A stretch of 64,000 nt of DNA. Source: Apteryx mantelli. Lineage: Eukaryota; Chordata; Aves; Apterygiformes; Apterygidae. Location of the stretch: positions 68,895,684-68,959,683 of the forward strand of contig NC_089982.1 in NCBI RefSeq assembly GCF_036417845.1, written 5' to 3'. Below, piece by piece: positions 27,601-43,000 of this stretch; within the stretch, counting starts at the first letter, position 1; the number at the start of each line of letters is the position of its first letter. A program made the position numbers and the translations under genes. A model generated the notes under the pieces. The model saw nothing but the letters and a program-made list of their open reading frames with translations, had not been told where the DNA came from and searched no databases.

Positions 27601-28035
27601 AGCAGTGGATAAAATGTCAGAAATCCTATGAAAAGTTTCCAACATTTAAATAGAAAGAGCAATAATTCTTTGCATGAGATATCTTGCTTAATCTGTGGAG
27701 TCTCATTTCTGGCAAGGGGTACGCCTGAAACCAGTGGGACTCTGACTCTGCATGGTCAGTGCAGCCTGAATGAACAGATCATTCCACAGTCAAGACTGGA
27801 ACATTTACTGAGATTTTACAGCTATATATAGAGACATAAGACTCTCTATAGAGTCTTTAGACTTGAAACTTAAGCAGCCAGACAGCATTGTTACATACAG
27901 ATGATGAACTGTGTGTAACCTTTGATTACCTAGCCAATCAGAGTTATAAGCTTGCTAGATTCATAGGTCAGGTGGTGGTTCACTCTTATGATTTGATGAG
28001 ATTATAAATCGCAGAAAAACTTAATTCTGTATTTG

Positions 28036-28072
<37 letters not shown>

Positions 28073-31000
28073 CAGGTAGTACAACAAATAATAAGGAACA
28101 ATGCAATGAGGTGAAAAAGGATTTACATCATGGTTATTTTGAATAAGTGGGCAATAAATTCAAAATACAGTTAAATAAGGAAATATGAGCCAGTATATTA
28201 CTGAATGAAGAGGAGAGCTTTAACACAGACAGATATGGAATTCTGAATAGAACAGTATATTGATAATTCATTGACCAAGAAATTACAGGCTTACTAAAGA
28301 AACAACCTTAAAACCACCAGTGTTATTAGCACAAAGCTGAATATGATATTAGAATAAAAACTGGGGACAAAATTCAAAAGAAAAAAAAGTCAGTTTTAAT
28401 TATCATAACCATTTTTTTTTTCTAGAAGACTTATCCCTTGTTCCAAAAGAAAGATATCAAATATATATTGCAGACCTACTGATAATTACTGAAATAGCTG
28501 GATTTTATATGTGCACATATTTGTCTATTCCAGCTTCACAGCTTGGCTGCCATATACTGTAAGTCAACTTTTTCAATCTTTATGTTTTATCAAATAGGTA
28601 TTATCATCTGAGTCTGTGACTGGGAGTCACTGTTTAATTACTTTTGACTCAAATTGCCAGTAGACTGTAGGAAAATGTTAATGCTATTTATCAATGTATA
28701 TACAGAAAAGTGCTGCATTTTTATGAAGTCTTGAGTTTGATGAACAGTAGACAACATAGATATAGTATCTAAAGTGCTAAACACGCGGTTCAGAAAAGAA
28801 AAAGAAAAATATACTATATTATGGATAAAGTTGCTTAAAATAAAAAAAGTTCACAGTCACAGCAGGATGTAGTTCATAACCAAGAACGTGAAAAATTTGT
28901 CGGAACTAATTTTACAGACAAATTCTGGATCTGATTCATTGTTGGACTGTTCCAGTGTTTCACCATTGCTTAACTCTGTTGAACTATGCCTCATTCTTGT
29001 GGATCTCAGTGCAAGATGGGGGCTTATTTATTTAGTTGTTTAACAAAGCTGGTTGTTTTACATATGCAGTTTGGCAACAACAAAGAAATAGTAACCTTAG
29101 GCAGGTAAGCTGTGAAGCTTTAAGACAATTTAGGAAAACAAAAGGATGGATCATGATCCAGAATCCCTAATGGAGTGATCAAACTGAAGTAGTAAGAGAC
29201 TCAGCTTGCCAAGGATATCATGTATATTCCCTCTTCAGCATTTGTGAAAATGCGGCATAATTATTTAATTCTGAAATACAGAACAGTATGGCCATTTGAT
29301 TATATTAATAACATGAAACAGAAAATTTTGCTATGCAAGATGAAAAGCAAGAGTAGCAGAGGTATATTTTTTTACCCTAATCAAGTTGTAACATCTGTAA
29401 TTCTTACAAGACTGAGGATTATGATCCTGATATAATGAAATAATTAGATATATATATCAAGTTTGATATGACATGATTTGCATTAGATTACTTGCACACT
29501 TAAATTTTAGGCATGTACTTATTTGATTACCAAGTGAATTGAAAGTATTAACAACTCAGCTCCTTTATTAAGGTAGCAAGAGGGCCATGTAACAAAGTTG
29601 GGAAATATATAAAAATAAAACATATGTCTGTATCTGGGCTCCCCTAAACTGAGATGATTACTTAAAATTATCCTTTTTTTCCTACTACTGTCAGAATTCT
29701 GAAGATGTCTGCCATGGTAAAATTAACTTATCCCACAAGTAACTTGTAGGCCATTAATAACTTTCATGTTCAGTTGGAAAAGTAATGTAAGTATATATCA
29801 CATGCACATCTGTTTAATTTTGGTTCTGTACTTAGTTCACATCCCCTGGGTCTTTGATAATTTGCTTGTGAGGAATATTTTCTTGATAAAATCAGTAATT
29901 TTAACATGTTATGATTCACCCTTGTTTCATACATTTACAATGACTATAACTGTTTATGATTCATTCCCTTTTGACCTTTAATCACATTTAAAACAGATAT
30001 TTAAACTACCAGCAAGCATAATTACACAAAGGTAACAGCTGTTTCAACTTGAAATGAGGACTTGAATCTCTACATGGCAGCATCTTCAGTTTACTTCCCA
30101 TTTGAAAAGCTATTTTTCATGGGTATAGAAAATAATCTTATTTTAAAAAATTATTAATAAATTAATATATCTTATATAATTATATAATATATCTTATTAT
30201 ATATAATTATATAATATATCTTATTTAAAAAATCTTATTTTTAATTTACAAGAGAAAATTCTAAAGATTTATAATTTAAACTACTAGAAATCAATGACAA
30301 CAGGCAGATAATAGTGCTTCTGACAACTGTAAAGCCAAATTTTATCCATGAAACACAGATGTCAGTCCATTAATCACTAACCTGCTTGGTTTGTTTAGTA
30401 TTAAAAGCAAGACCAACTATGAACAAAACTTTTATGCTTATTTATATTGAGGTTGCATTTTTTTTAAATCAATCTTGGGACAAGCACTGTGTTATAAAAT
30501 CAACCAGTAGGGGGGTAGTAACAGAACAATGTAGAAAAAATAATAACTTAGGAAGCAACAAGGGGAAAGAAAAACAGGAGGGTACACTGTCCAAAGAAAT
30601 AATAATAAAATGCAACTACAGCGACCTGCCTAAATGGAATGCAACTTTAAGCATGTAACATCTGCGGTCTGAACCACTTTCTGGAAATGTCTATTTCTCT
30701 CTATCAGTTACGGAGGAAAATTAGGCTCTGAATTTAAGTGATACGAATAATGTCTAAATTAATCAACATGGATAGTATAATTGCATCCTTGACCAACATG
30801 CTCTTTCATGGATAATGAAAATCATTTTTAATACTTGTGAAATATTATATTGTTTTATACGCTGCACAATATATTTACCAAATTAACTTAATGGCAAATA
30901 CAATACAAGATATTGGGACTCATTTCCTTTCAAAACTAAGCATGAAACTCCATAAACGTGTTATAATTATGTTAGCTCTGAGATAGTAAAGCAGATCTCT

Positions 31001-34000
31001 CCTCTGGAAAGTAAAAAGGTGAAAAGGAAAACCCAAAGACTATATACCTCTGCGTTAGTGAGATCAGTGTTAGTTAGACAGAAACTGGAAAAAAACAAAA
31101 CAAAACAAACAAAAAAACCCCACAAACCAAAAAACCCCCAAACCAACCAAACAAACTCTGATCAAGAATACCCAAAGGTCAAACCCCTCCACCATTACCT
31201 TTCTTGCACCATAAGCTTAGCTTACTGTGGTCATTTCAGGTACTTGATTTTTTTTCTTTTTTTTCCTTTAAATATCTAACAGAAATTATAAGCAAGAGGA
31301 TTGCCATTTTATATTCCAGCATAATTTCTAGTACCATAATGTAACAAAGAAATTAAAGCAACACAGTGTTATAAAACAGAATATATAAGAACGGAGCCAA
31401 GGTATGTCTTAAACACAATGAGAAAAAAGATTTCAGAAGACCTTCATAAAACTTTTTGTTTGTCCTATCAGCGGTTTCATAAATTTTTAATACAGCTGAA
31501 AAAAAGACAATGAAGGCAGTATTAAAGTACTCGTACACAGCAATGTGTATTTTCAATGACATTCATTTGACACGTATTCATAGCAAGATCCAAGTGCCTG
31601 ATTTGAGGATTTACAGTGAGCTTTCTACATGATATCTAAATAAAATTTATTTGATCATTTTTAAGAACTGAAATCCATGCACCTTTAAGGAAAGGAAAGT
31701 GAGAAACCAAAGTAAGTGAAAATAGGCTTAAAAGACAACTGACCTTTTTCCACTTCATTCAGATTAGCAGCTTGCAGTGACAAAGACAGAAGAGACAAGA
31801 GACTTTTTACATTGTAATACAACAGCATAGCACATTAAGCTAATGCACAACTATAGCAGCAGAGAGGTTGACATAGCAAAATGAAGCAAGCTTCAGAGTT
31901 TTACCTATAGCAGAGCAAAACAAACAGAAAAGGTAAGAAGTATATGTCGCTGCTGGCATAAGAAAGGTTTTACTTTTGGATCAATTAGATCTGTGATCTA
32001 ATGACTGATGGCAATGAGCAAGAGAAATGATCATCTGTAATCTATAGAATGTACATATAATGACCTGACATTTACTGGACTGCGGTTAAAATAAAGGAGA
32101 TGGTAATGTTAAGAGAATAGCAAGGTTAAAGAGTGCAGGACATAGTGAGGTATTTCAAATGTTTTATTTCTCAAGGTTTCGTCAGACACTCTGAATGTCC
32201 ACTGATCCCATACGCTTACTGTTGATTTCACAGTTAAGCTCTGTGACCTTAAGAAAGCTCACGGTACAGTGCACATACCATTCTTTGTCTTTCCAACCAT
32301 AATTGGGGAGGTAATCATAAAACTTAACTGAATCAGGGAAAAATGGATTTCTGATTCTTAAACAATAACATAAGCCAACAGGCGTTTTATTTGTTTTTAA
32401 ATCAATACTACTTACTTGAGAAAAGTGTCAATTTTCTAGGGATTGTTAGAAAAGGCAAAATGTGACGGCTTGGTTTTGCCCTATAAATATTCTTTACAGC
32501 ATTTTTTGTATTTTTGTATTTGTATTTTCAGAGGTAGTTTGAGATTCCAGCAAGTCCTCTATGCATAAAGAAAACTTCAAAGAAGAATGCTTTACATTTC
32601 ACATCAGCAGGTTCCAACCAACTTCTTCCTTATCTTGCGCTACTAAAATGCAGAGCCTATTTGCAGACAACCATTCACCCAGAAAAATAGTCTGGGCTGG
32701 TGCATTTCTACATTCAACAGATATGACCATGACATCTTGAAACCAGACAATTCGAAGTATTGCCAACAGACTTAAAAGCAAACAGGACAAGCCTGTGGTG
32801 ATATTCTCCTGGTATGTACACCATCCCAGCCTCCAGCAACTGACAGCTCAGGGACTTTCTGAGCCAGAGATAATATCTTTGTATTTAAAAATATTTTTAC
32901 CTACTATATATACACTCAATTTTCCTGATGATTAACTTATTTTTGCTTAGCTAGTACAGGAATTCACTAAGTGAAAAATACCTTTCATAAAAAAACAAAA
33001 AAAACAAAAAAACACCCCCAAAAATTTAGCAATACGCATATCTCATTTTAACCTCTTACAACACATATTGAAATTCAAAGGTTTAAGAGGTTCCTCATGA
33101 AAATCAGCTTATCTGTACTAGACCAGGATTCAGTTACTTATCTTTCAAATCAGGTTACAGGGCAGAGAAAAATTTCATATAAATAATTTGGTAACTCATA
33201 CACAATTGAGGCAACTGTAAGATTATTTTATATTCTGAACAATACCATTTCTAGATCCTGATGCATCCAGACTACTGGCACTCTAATTCTATAACACTGA
33301 AGGTTATTTAATTATTATGCAAGATCAGGGATGGTGGGATGTGAAGACCTCTGGACTAGCTTGATGTTTTATACTTTCTCCTATAATTAATCTCAAGATT
33401 GACCTTAGATCTCACTATTGTGTCCTGTCTTCAGACATAAGACAGCTAGTCTATTGTGGAATTCTGTACTGTACCCTATAGAATCAAAAACCCGAACTTT
33501 TTCTACAACTTATGCATCAACTTACCTATAAAATGAGTTGAGGCTCTGTTGTCATATGTTTAGAAAAATGTGTGTGTATTTGTTTATGGTGAGGTGCGGA
33601 AAAAATCTGATGAGATTTTAAAATCTCAAAATTTTTTTTTAAAAAGAACAATTAAAATTACTCATTGAAAATAGATCATTTTGATTCATTTTAGAGCTGC
33701 TGAGAAGATCTCACCTACTCACATGACCTATTGACTTCAGTATTGATTACGAGTATGCACTGCATCTATAAAAGCAAATTTTTTTTCTTTTTAATGTAGT
33801 TTGCAAACAAAAAAACTTGTCAAATAAAATCATAGCATTTTCCTTTGGGAATTATGCACAAACTATTCAACAACAAAAGTAGAATCTTCAAAGAAATGTA
33901 GCTGGAATTTCCTTAGTTACCAATCCAATTAAAAATTTCCTTTTTTGTATTTTGACTGAAAAACCACAACTGCAATACAAACATTAAAAGAAAAATGTTA

Positions 34001-37000
34001 CCAAGGTTTATGCTCTTCTTTTTGTTCTAATCAGATACATAGATAGAGAAATGCTACAATTAACATTTTGATTGAATATGTAAAATGTAAATTTCAATTA
34101 CAAAGCTACCAAAATGCAACAGACGCGCATAACATTATTAGACTAGTGCATATAAACAATCCTTTGTGCCACTCCAATGGATATTTAATACAAAACAGTC
34201 CTTCCCATAGGATATTATGAATACATCAAGCTATCGACTACAGCAGTCTAAATGTAACTAGAGAAATGTAAAAAACTAGGAAATGGACAACACAGGCAAA
34301 AGACTGCAAAGCTGCTGAGGAGGAACGCATGTGCAAATGAATTGTCTACTATTTAGTAGGTATATGAAACCTGTTAGCATAAAACCTCTAACCAGGAAAA
34401 CTGGATTGAAGTGACTTGGCTTGCTTTCTTCCAGCCTACCTAGTAGAGTAGTTGATCACATTTTTAAAGGATATTAGCAATTGATCCTGGGGGCTGAAAC
34501 TTGACTCAGATACAGCTGAAATGTTAATTAGAGGAACAAACATATCTCTGTGCATATTAATGGTCCTACCTGTTATTTGTTTCTAAGACTTGAACTGTCA
34601 GTTGCAGTACCTGGCAAAAGGGTATCTTGCCTAAACAGAATATTGTCTATTCTTCCAGATATGGACCATCCAGTTATTCTTAAATATCTTATTTGGGCTA
34701 CTTTTAACCTGTACTGCTTTAGTTACTGTCCCTTGTTCTGTATGGGGACTTTCTTCCAAACACTTACCCAGCATAGGTACTGGATGAATACATATATTCT
34801 ATTTTTAAATGGTATTTCTTTTATCTGTGTTCTAAGACCTCCACTCACTATGGGTTTCCAAGATTTAAATACTGACTTTAAATTTGAACATCTTAAATCA
34901 TTTGTATGTTGGAGGTAATACCCTGGCTTAAATAGGAGTTAGCTGTGCTTTCAATAAGTGAAATTACCTTGACAGTTCACCTCCTCCCAGTTTTCCTGGA
35001 TTCAAATTTAGTGCTCCCCGAGGATAGTGAAAACCTTACCGGAAAGGGGCAATAGGACTGATTATAGTGAAGATATAGTATGGTTGGGTAGAATTAATTC
35101 CTGGACTTTGGCCTGGCCTCCAACTGACAGAAACGAACAATTACATTCTCTCTCACAATACCTCTTTCATGCGTGCTAGAGCAGAAACCATCACACTCTA
35201 CATTAATGTTTCTAACGGACAGTGGGACGCCACCCAGGGATGCCACATCCAGTTCCCTTCTAGCAAAGGAGAATCCTCCTCTGCTCCGTTAGTAAACTGA
35301 AGAATAGAGGATAAAAGTAGAATATGTAATTTCCAGATTCCTACAGCAACAAGGTTGCTTCTTTGGGCTTTCAGGGTTAGCTAAGCAGTGGTGGGGGACA
35401 CATTTTGAAAGATTTTTTAAATAACAAAATGCTGTAGTTTCAAAACTAACAAAGGAGACAATGAATGAGCATTAAGGAATAATATAACAGGAACATGGTG
35501 GGAAATCTGGCTTCAAGTCAATTGCAGAAGTACCACTAATTCACCTACAAACTGAAACTTTACTGTTGTTTTACTAGGAATATTCTTGAATTACCTGTAC
35601 TTTCTCTTATACTCCTACCTGTATATTCAGGCGGACAAAGGCAAGTATAGTTGTTAATTCCATCCACACAAGTAGAATTATTTTCACAGTCATTGTCTTC
35701 ACAGTCATCAACATTAATTTCACAATTTTCACCTTCAAATCCATCTGCACAAGTGCACCTGTAATACAGAAAACAAAACTAACTACAAGGACATTTTAGC
35801 TAGGGAGACCGGACAAGAAGTTCTGTAATTAATAGGTACATTGATTAGTAATCACTATCCCATTAGGCAAATGGCTAATATGCTGTAAAAACATATATGA
35901 ATACTACCAAAATGTTTTTATCTTAAAAATACAAAACAAAATAGGAAAGGTGCCTAAATTTGTGTTTTACTTCTTAGCTTCTTAAATTAAAGTTTCTTAA
36001 ATTAAACCACTGAACTTTCCTTTTCCAGGTTGAAATGCATGCCACTTTTATAAGATTAAATTATATTTCTTATGGAAAGTGATCATGGAAAAATTTTTCA
36101 AAGTTAAGCACAGGCAAAAGACTTTGCAGGATCAAGGATTAGTATGCAATACTATATTCTTCTGTTATTCAGTTAAAATATACCATTTCCATATACAGTA
36201 TATGTATTAATATATAGAGACAAAGCCTACATAAACAAAAGCAGTAATTTTTTGCTTTTACATATGCTTATACAGTACACATACATCAAAAAAGATAATA
36301 AATGTAAAATCCCACTCAAAGATGATCATGCATATATCTCACGTAATTTGCAGTATCTATAATTTCTGCAGCTTTGATTTTCAATAGACTGCTTTGCTTT
36401 TCAAAATATGTAGTGATTAAACAAATAAATGAAAAGAGTCAAATTCTGTGACCGTGACTATGTCACTTTAAATTCTAGAGGCATGATATTAAGGTGTATA
36501 CACTTAATTTTTAATAGAAAACTATTTAATCCTTGGGCAGAATTTGGATTAAAAAACAAGAATAATGTGCTAATGAATTGCAGAATAATGAATCGTTTCT
36601 TTTTGAAGTGTCATTTCTAACAAGCTTGAGGTGTAGATTATTAAATGCCTAATAATTTCACATAAGAATGCTAAAGAACTTTATTTCATAATTCATGAAG
36701 TACATCTGGAGTAATTGTACTGTGTGATTAAATAACTCCAGATTAAAAATGCTCACAGCATGTTTATCTGTTGGCATAGTGAGTTTGAGATGAATCATTA
36801 ATTTTCTGTTTCACTGGGATTTACATTTTATCATTTACATGCTGTCTGGTGAAGTAATACACACGACAATAGATGAATTGTGAGATTTTTTCAGCAGGGA
36901 TCTAGCTAGCTATTAATTAGCATAATGGAGTCAACACTATGTTGTCTTGACCTGATATGCCTCAACTAATCACAATTGTTTGTTGTTGTTTTTAACAGTT

Positions 37001-40000
37001 CCAAAGCTTTAGAGGCTTTCCAAGGACAGTGACATTTTCTGAAAACTTCCGAAGCACTCAAAGTCTGCCCTGGTGGCGTGCATACCAGCAAATGTGGAGT
37101 CTTCTTATAAGCCTCTGGAATCCAAAGATTAATACTCAAATTATTTAAACACGTAAGGCTCAACAGTTTCATCTTCTGTTATTACAAATAAAGACAACCT
37201 ACCAGAAACCATCTTTTTCTCCTTCTTTTAAATGACAAGTTCCACCATGGTGGCAAGGGTTACTAATGCAGGCATGAATGGGAATATCACAGTCTTGACC
37301 CTATGCACAGAACAACAATATCAATTATGAAAACGTAGGCACTAATGGAAGTGAACCAAACAAAATGTCTTATAAGGGCTATCGAGAAGCAAAAGCTCAC
37401 ATTTCAGCAAGCTTTTTTTCCTCTTCATTCAGTACCTACCTTGAAACCATATGGGCAAGTACATCTGTAGAAGTCAACTGGATCATTGTTGCAGGTTCCA
37501 TCATTTTTACATGGATTTGATAAGCAAGGATTACACTTGGCAAGAATATTAACATCCACAGGCCCTTAAAAATACAGATTTGATAGTCAGAAACAAACAA
37601 CTGCTAATTTATACTTGACAGGATGCATCTGCCATATTGCTTTAAATTGTAAAATAGTATTCATTCTTTAGTTATCGTGGCATTTTCTACATGAATTGAA
37701 TGCTGGACTGTCCTTAATTCTTTTGACGTGACCAAGTAAAATTTGGGTTTGGTTTCTGGTCTTAATTATCACTTTTAAAAACCAAAGAGAAGCTCACCCC
37801 AAAGTGATTTCTGTACCTGCATTCTCTGAAATCTACAGTTCTGATCCATGGATCATTCTCTCTCCTTTGTATTATAAAGGAACAATACAATTTCAGCTTT
37901 TGTTTCTTTAGGGAATAAAAATTGCTTATGAAAGCAAAGCCTATCTCAGATTCCAATCTTGGCGGTGTTACTGAGAACACTATTTTGAATGTATTTTTGG
38001 TTTAATTTAAACTGTGGGATCACAAAGAAGTGATGGCAAAATCAACTGCTAAAATCATCAGTAAGTTGGCTGAAGACCGAGAGCAGCCGGCCAGTGCTGC
38101 TGTAAACTGCATTCTCCAAGCTACCTGGCTGTAAAGAGCTCTGCCTACCACCTGCTCCCTTACAGGGCCAGTCGCGGTCCTGTGCGTTCCTGCACATGCT
38201 GAACCCACAAATAACGCAAACTACGCCATGCATCTGTGTGTAAGCAGGGGCTGCCAGCCATGCTCGCAGTCGCTCTTCTCACAGTAACGGCAAGGAGAGG
38301 TTGCTCACACCTTTGTCCTAATGATTGCAACAACAGAATTTAGAAAAGAACGCTGACAAAAGCTTAAGCTTCACAAGGCAAACTGCTGTGAGCTTTGGCC
38401 TACATAAATCTTATTCCTATTGTATAAATATTTATTAAATATCTATTTATTTATTTTCTGATATTTTACAATTTTAAGGCAGCTTTTATAGGGTGAATTC
38501 TCATGAACCATCACTTGTTAGGTTTTCTTTTTAGTCACATGACTGAAGAAATAGCTCATTATTCCTTAAAAATTACAGATCACCAGCTCTTAAATAATAA
38601 TTCATTTTCATAGATCTCTGTGAAAGACAAATATTCATTAATGTAAGAAAAAACAGGCGTTGCAAAGACTATAATCTATTAAGAAACTGAACATACATTC
38701 TCTACTATCTCCAGCTGCATTGCCTGATGATATTATCACCTCTGGCTTGCTTTCAGCTTTCGTGTGTGAAAACACACCATTAATTATAAATTTTAAGTAC
38801 CCAATAACCATCACTTGTAAATTTTAAGGAACAATCAGTGACTTTCTCAATAACTTGACAGAAAAGCAAACTCCTCAGGTCTGCTAGTGAAACTGCCTGA
38901 TCGCTCCCGAACACTTTTTCTCCAAAATGAGCCAAACAGCAAACAAGCTAACAGGCCTCATTTTTCCTGAGATATGCTATGTCACACTCTTTTTTTTAAA
39001 CCTAAATTTAATTTCCTTACTAATTCTTCTTCACAGAACTAAACTCAGACACGTCATTGGGAAGAAGCTGACAATAGAAACCAGCCATACCACTATAAGG
39101 ATACAGTAGGGGTGGTAGGTAGGGAGATGCTGACAAATTTTTCTTTTAATCTGCAGTTGCTGGTATCCTTCTGTGTCACAGCTTGCAAGCAATTGCAAAG
39201 AGATAAGCACAGCAATCTGCGATAAGATGCTTATTGCCAAAGTCACAATCTATATGGATCACTGACTATTCTTGTACTTCATTACCTTATTTTGAAAGAG
39301 AAATCTATAGCTAATTAAAGTTCCTGTAGAAGCAGCAAACAACAGAGGTAGGCAAGTTGAAACAAATACCATAGAATTAATATCTGGAAAATCCTGACTG
39401 TGTACTCCAGACTATTGCTGATTATTGCTAGTGTATGTCAAGAGGTTTTGTGAAGCAAATATGGAGCAAGAGGGAGCATACTTAAAAAAAATTCTTAAAT
39501 TATAACACTGTGCTGTAGCCTGGAGTGCTATGCTTTTGTGCCTCAATTTTTTTTCCCCAAAATATTAATGATTTTACATGAATTTAAAAAAACAAACAAA
39601 CCCAGTAACGAGAGTTATTTTCCTAAATGGATTAGAAATCTACATTTCACTTCTAAAACTGAGCTAGAAAATGGGGAAAAAAAGTACTAAAAAGGCAGTA
39701 AACAACACTGTGTCTGATTTTGTGTTTATTTGCATTTATTTTGTGTTTATTTCAAACTATATATGCAGTTATTATGTTAATATTTTTAATATTTTGCTTC
39801 ATCATTTTTCAGCTACAGTATTGAAACCCAGAAATGTTTCAGATATTTTTACTGATCTCTAATGGAAAGCCAGTTCGGGAACTTATTCTTGCTTGTACTA
39901 TATTGTTGCTTCCCTATTTCTGCCTGCAAGTGTTAAAAGACCTGTATATGAAAAAGAATTGGGTTCAAAACCTATTATTTACTTTTTCACATTATAGACA

Positions 40001-43000
40001 TATATATCCTTAAATAAACCTTAAATAAAAAAATCTATCCTTAAAATAAAAAAAAATCACTATTCTTTTGTAAACAGTAAAAAACTGTCTGCATTTTTAT
40101 TTACAAATATATATGCACTCACATGTGTGTACCTACTAGTACACTAGTATCTGCTATTTTTAAAGAAAAAAATAATAATATGAACCCTCTCAAAACTAGC
40201 TCCCAAAGAAACCTGCTGGAAGAAAAACTTTAAACTCTGACTTGTTATGAGTCAGGAACTCCTACGATATCTACGATACGACCTCAAAACCGGTATCTAC
40301 ACTGAGTATATATGTATGACTGCATATATACACACCTAGCTGCTAATGAAACCATGGATTATAGTACAACGCAGTGGCAACAACCATTGCAGATGGTTAA
40401 TTTCAATCCTAGAGCTCAGGCTTTTAGAATAACAAAACTGTTCATACAATTACACTCTGCAACGTATCACGAAGAATCAGCTGTAAATTCATCCAAGAAG
40501 GGGGAAACGAACAGTAAGCATGCATGTCTTAGGGAAGAAGTCTGCTGGAGGTGCACAAAGGGAAGGTCAGAAGGTCTGCTCTCCACCAGAGTATCCACTC
40601 CGGATCTACTTACAGCCTTACCTGGTATCAGAAAACCACAAGGCCCTGGGATCTCTAGAAGCAGGGCATGGTTTGTAAAGGGGTGAAAGTAAAAGAGTGA
40701 GAGTCTGTTAGAGGCCACATATGAAAGGAAAAAAACCCACAAACCTAGAAAAACAACTGAAGGAAGAAAATACTAAGGGATGATTTCTATGGCTTAAATT
40801 CACGTGCTTCCAGTGTTTTTCTGGAACTTTACAACTGAAGTGAGACTTCATTTTAAAATGCTCGTTTTCACAAGGAATTATTCATTATGTAAGCCAAATT
40901 CAAGCACGTTTCACGTTGAAGTGAATCTAGAGACACTAATAAGAGGGAATTACATGTTATTCTTTTCCTGTAAATATATACACAATAGCAGATCATCAAC
41001 AGAGCGTACATATCCAAAGATAAACCCCTCACTCATAGTTTAAAATCCTGGTTCTAGTAGGAATATAGCATCTTCCTAATTCCTATTCAGCAGTTCATTT
41101 TTAAGCAGAAGATAAAATTACTTATCTTTGAGTAACAAAGACATAATGTCTTACAGGGCCATCATGCCACTGAAAAGCTGGTTAGTGGCGATCTGTAATT
41201 ATGAGCATCTTCACAGAAGCATAGTGGCAGGAAAATTATTTTCGCTCAAAGGTATCCATAATACCAGATCTCCACTCTTGGAAGTGAAACAAATACAGTT
41301 CTTACCCTGCATAATAATATAAATTAAATATAAAAGGATATTTTCCAATGGGCAAGAGGGAGTAAGATACACTATCTGGATTGTCTGACAGAAACGTAAC
41401 AATGATTGCGGGAAAGGGTGACATGACATAGTTTTTTAAACTGATAAGAGTTGGAAAAGGACTAAACAGGTCCTTCATGTCTCTGCAAATCTTCTTCCAC
41501 TTATAACCCTATAACAATGGGTAATAAAAGTGTATCTGCAATAACGATCAGTAGATGCTTGTAGAGAAAATGACTGGGTAGGCCAGAAAATCTCCTATCT
41601 AAAATCAGACTAGGTGACTTCTGCAACAGATTAGTGTTGTATGCAATGAACACTGATATGACCTCAGAGATCTATTATTGTAAAATTACAACAAGAATTT
41701 GAAGGGAAAGACAACTAATTAGCAGCACACACAATGAATGGGTTGGATTCTCAGTGGTTTTTGTTTACTGAAAATTTTTTGACAGAAAACCTGAGGAGAG
41801 AAGACTCGGCAGGATGAACATGCCAGCTAAAAACAACGTGGGATGAGAGCTGACTATGGCAGAGTTGCATCACTTTTTAAAGAAAGAATTTACAAAGGGG
41901 TTAAGCTCACCTTTGGAGACACATTAACAGATGAATCAGTCAAAATAGCTTGAAGATTACCCAGTCTGTGAGACTAAGTTACTTCTACAAAACCTAAGAT
42001 CATATTTATCTAATGCCTCAGAAATAAATACAAGCTTAGTAAGAGGCATATATGTAGGAGCATATGTGATTTTTTTTTTTTTAATTGGGATTTCAATGTT
42101 TCTAAATCCAGGAGTCTGAAAAACAAAGTTACAGCAGAAGTTTTCTGTGTTTTTAAAATATTTAAGAAGGGAAAAACAGACAGGAAGAAAGATTAATCAG
42201 TAAAACAAATCAAGCCCTTTCGCATACGAGTCAAAAAGACACTTTTCTAATACAAAAAAATAGTAAGATTCAAAAAAGGGCCCAAGAATTAAACACACAA
42301 TAATATGTGTTGTGATAGATGTGCCAACAATGTTAGTACCGACAAGGAGATAAATACCCTTGTTTCAAACTATGAGAAACCTCTCTACATAATAACATTC
42401 TTAAATGAGACATCTATAGAGGTAATCACACCCTTCATTTGCTTTGCATTTTTTTATGCTTTCTTCTGCAACTTCAAAGGAAACAGCATTCTGGACATAC
42501 TGATGCAGTTACAAACCACTGAGATAATGCAGACTGCAAGGATCACAGACCTGAAAAATTATGGATGTATTTACAGTTTTTACTGTAAAGAGTCTGAAGG
42601 GAAAGAACATTCTTGGGCTAAGAGAAGTGTAAGTGTTTAGATTTTAGCTCACAACTAAGACAGTACTATGTACCTATACACAGGCACAGGTACTTCATCC
42701 ATGTACCGAAAATATTACACTACAAATTGGAAGAAATTTTCTTCTCCATCTACTCTTTGAAAAGAAATAGGTATTGAAGGCCTTAAAATAAATACAGTTC
42801 CTGAATGGAATCAATTGCTACATCCCAAAAGTATGAGAAGGAATGATGACAAAGCAGAGTGAAGATGCTGTAATAAATGTATTTAGACCACACAGGACTT
42901 TCTTATTTCATAGCTCAACTATTCATCTGTAAAGATTCAAGACTGACACTTCAAAGAAAAAAAAAAAAACCCAAAAAACAGTACCTTGGCAAGTAAATTT

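Larger units (their letters stand above)
22191..35618 (-). other. SLIT2: Intron 29 (13.4 kb), largest intron
   Basis: Phase-1 intron between EGF3 and EGF4. It holds a TA/TG block (24558-24655), an exon-like segment (24970-25058), an internally deleted CR1 LINE (25545-26466), a (TA)16 run (28038-28070), an AT tandem (30160-30240) and an A/C-rich stretch (31089-31160). The rest is AT-rich DNA with no gene. Its open frames, including 122 codons at 34550-34918, show no family or splice context. Confidence 0.8.

Noticed and set aside
34550..34918. 122-codon plus-strand frame in intron 29
   Set aside because: No family likeness and antisense to SLIT2; a chance frame is the simpler reading.
40312..40686. 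124-codon plus-strand frame in intron 26, overlapped by a 91-codon minus-strand frame
   Set aside because: Two unrelated frames on opposite strands of a slightly GC-richer patch; neither resembles a known protein.
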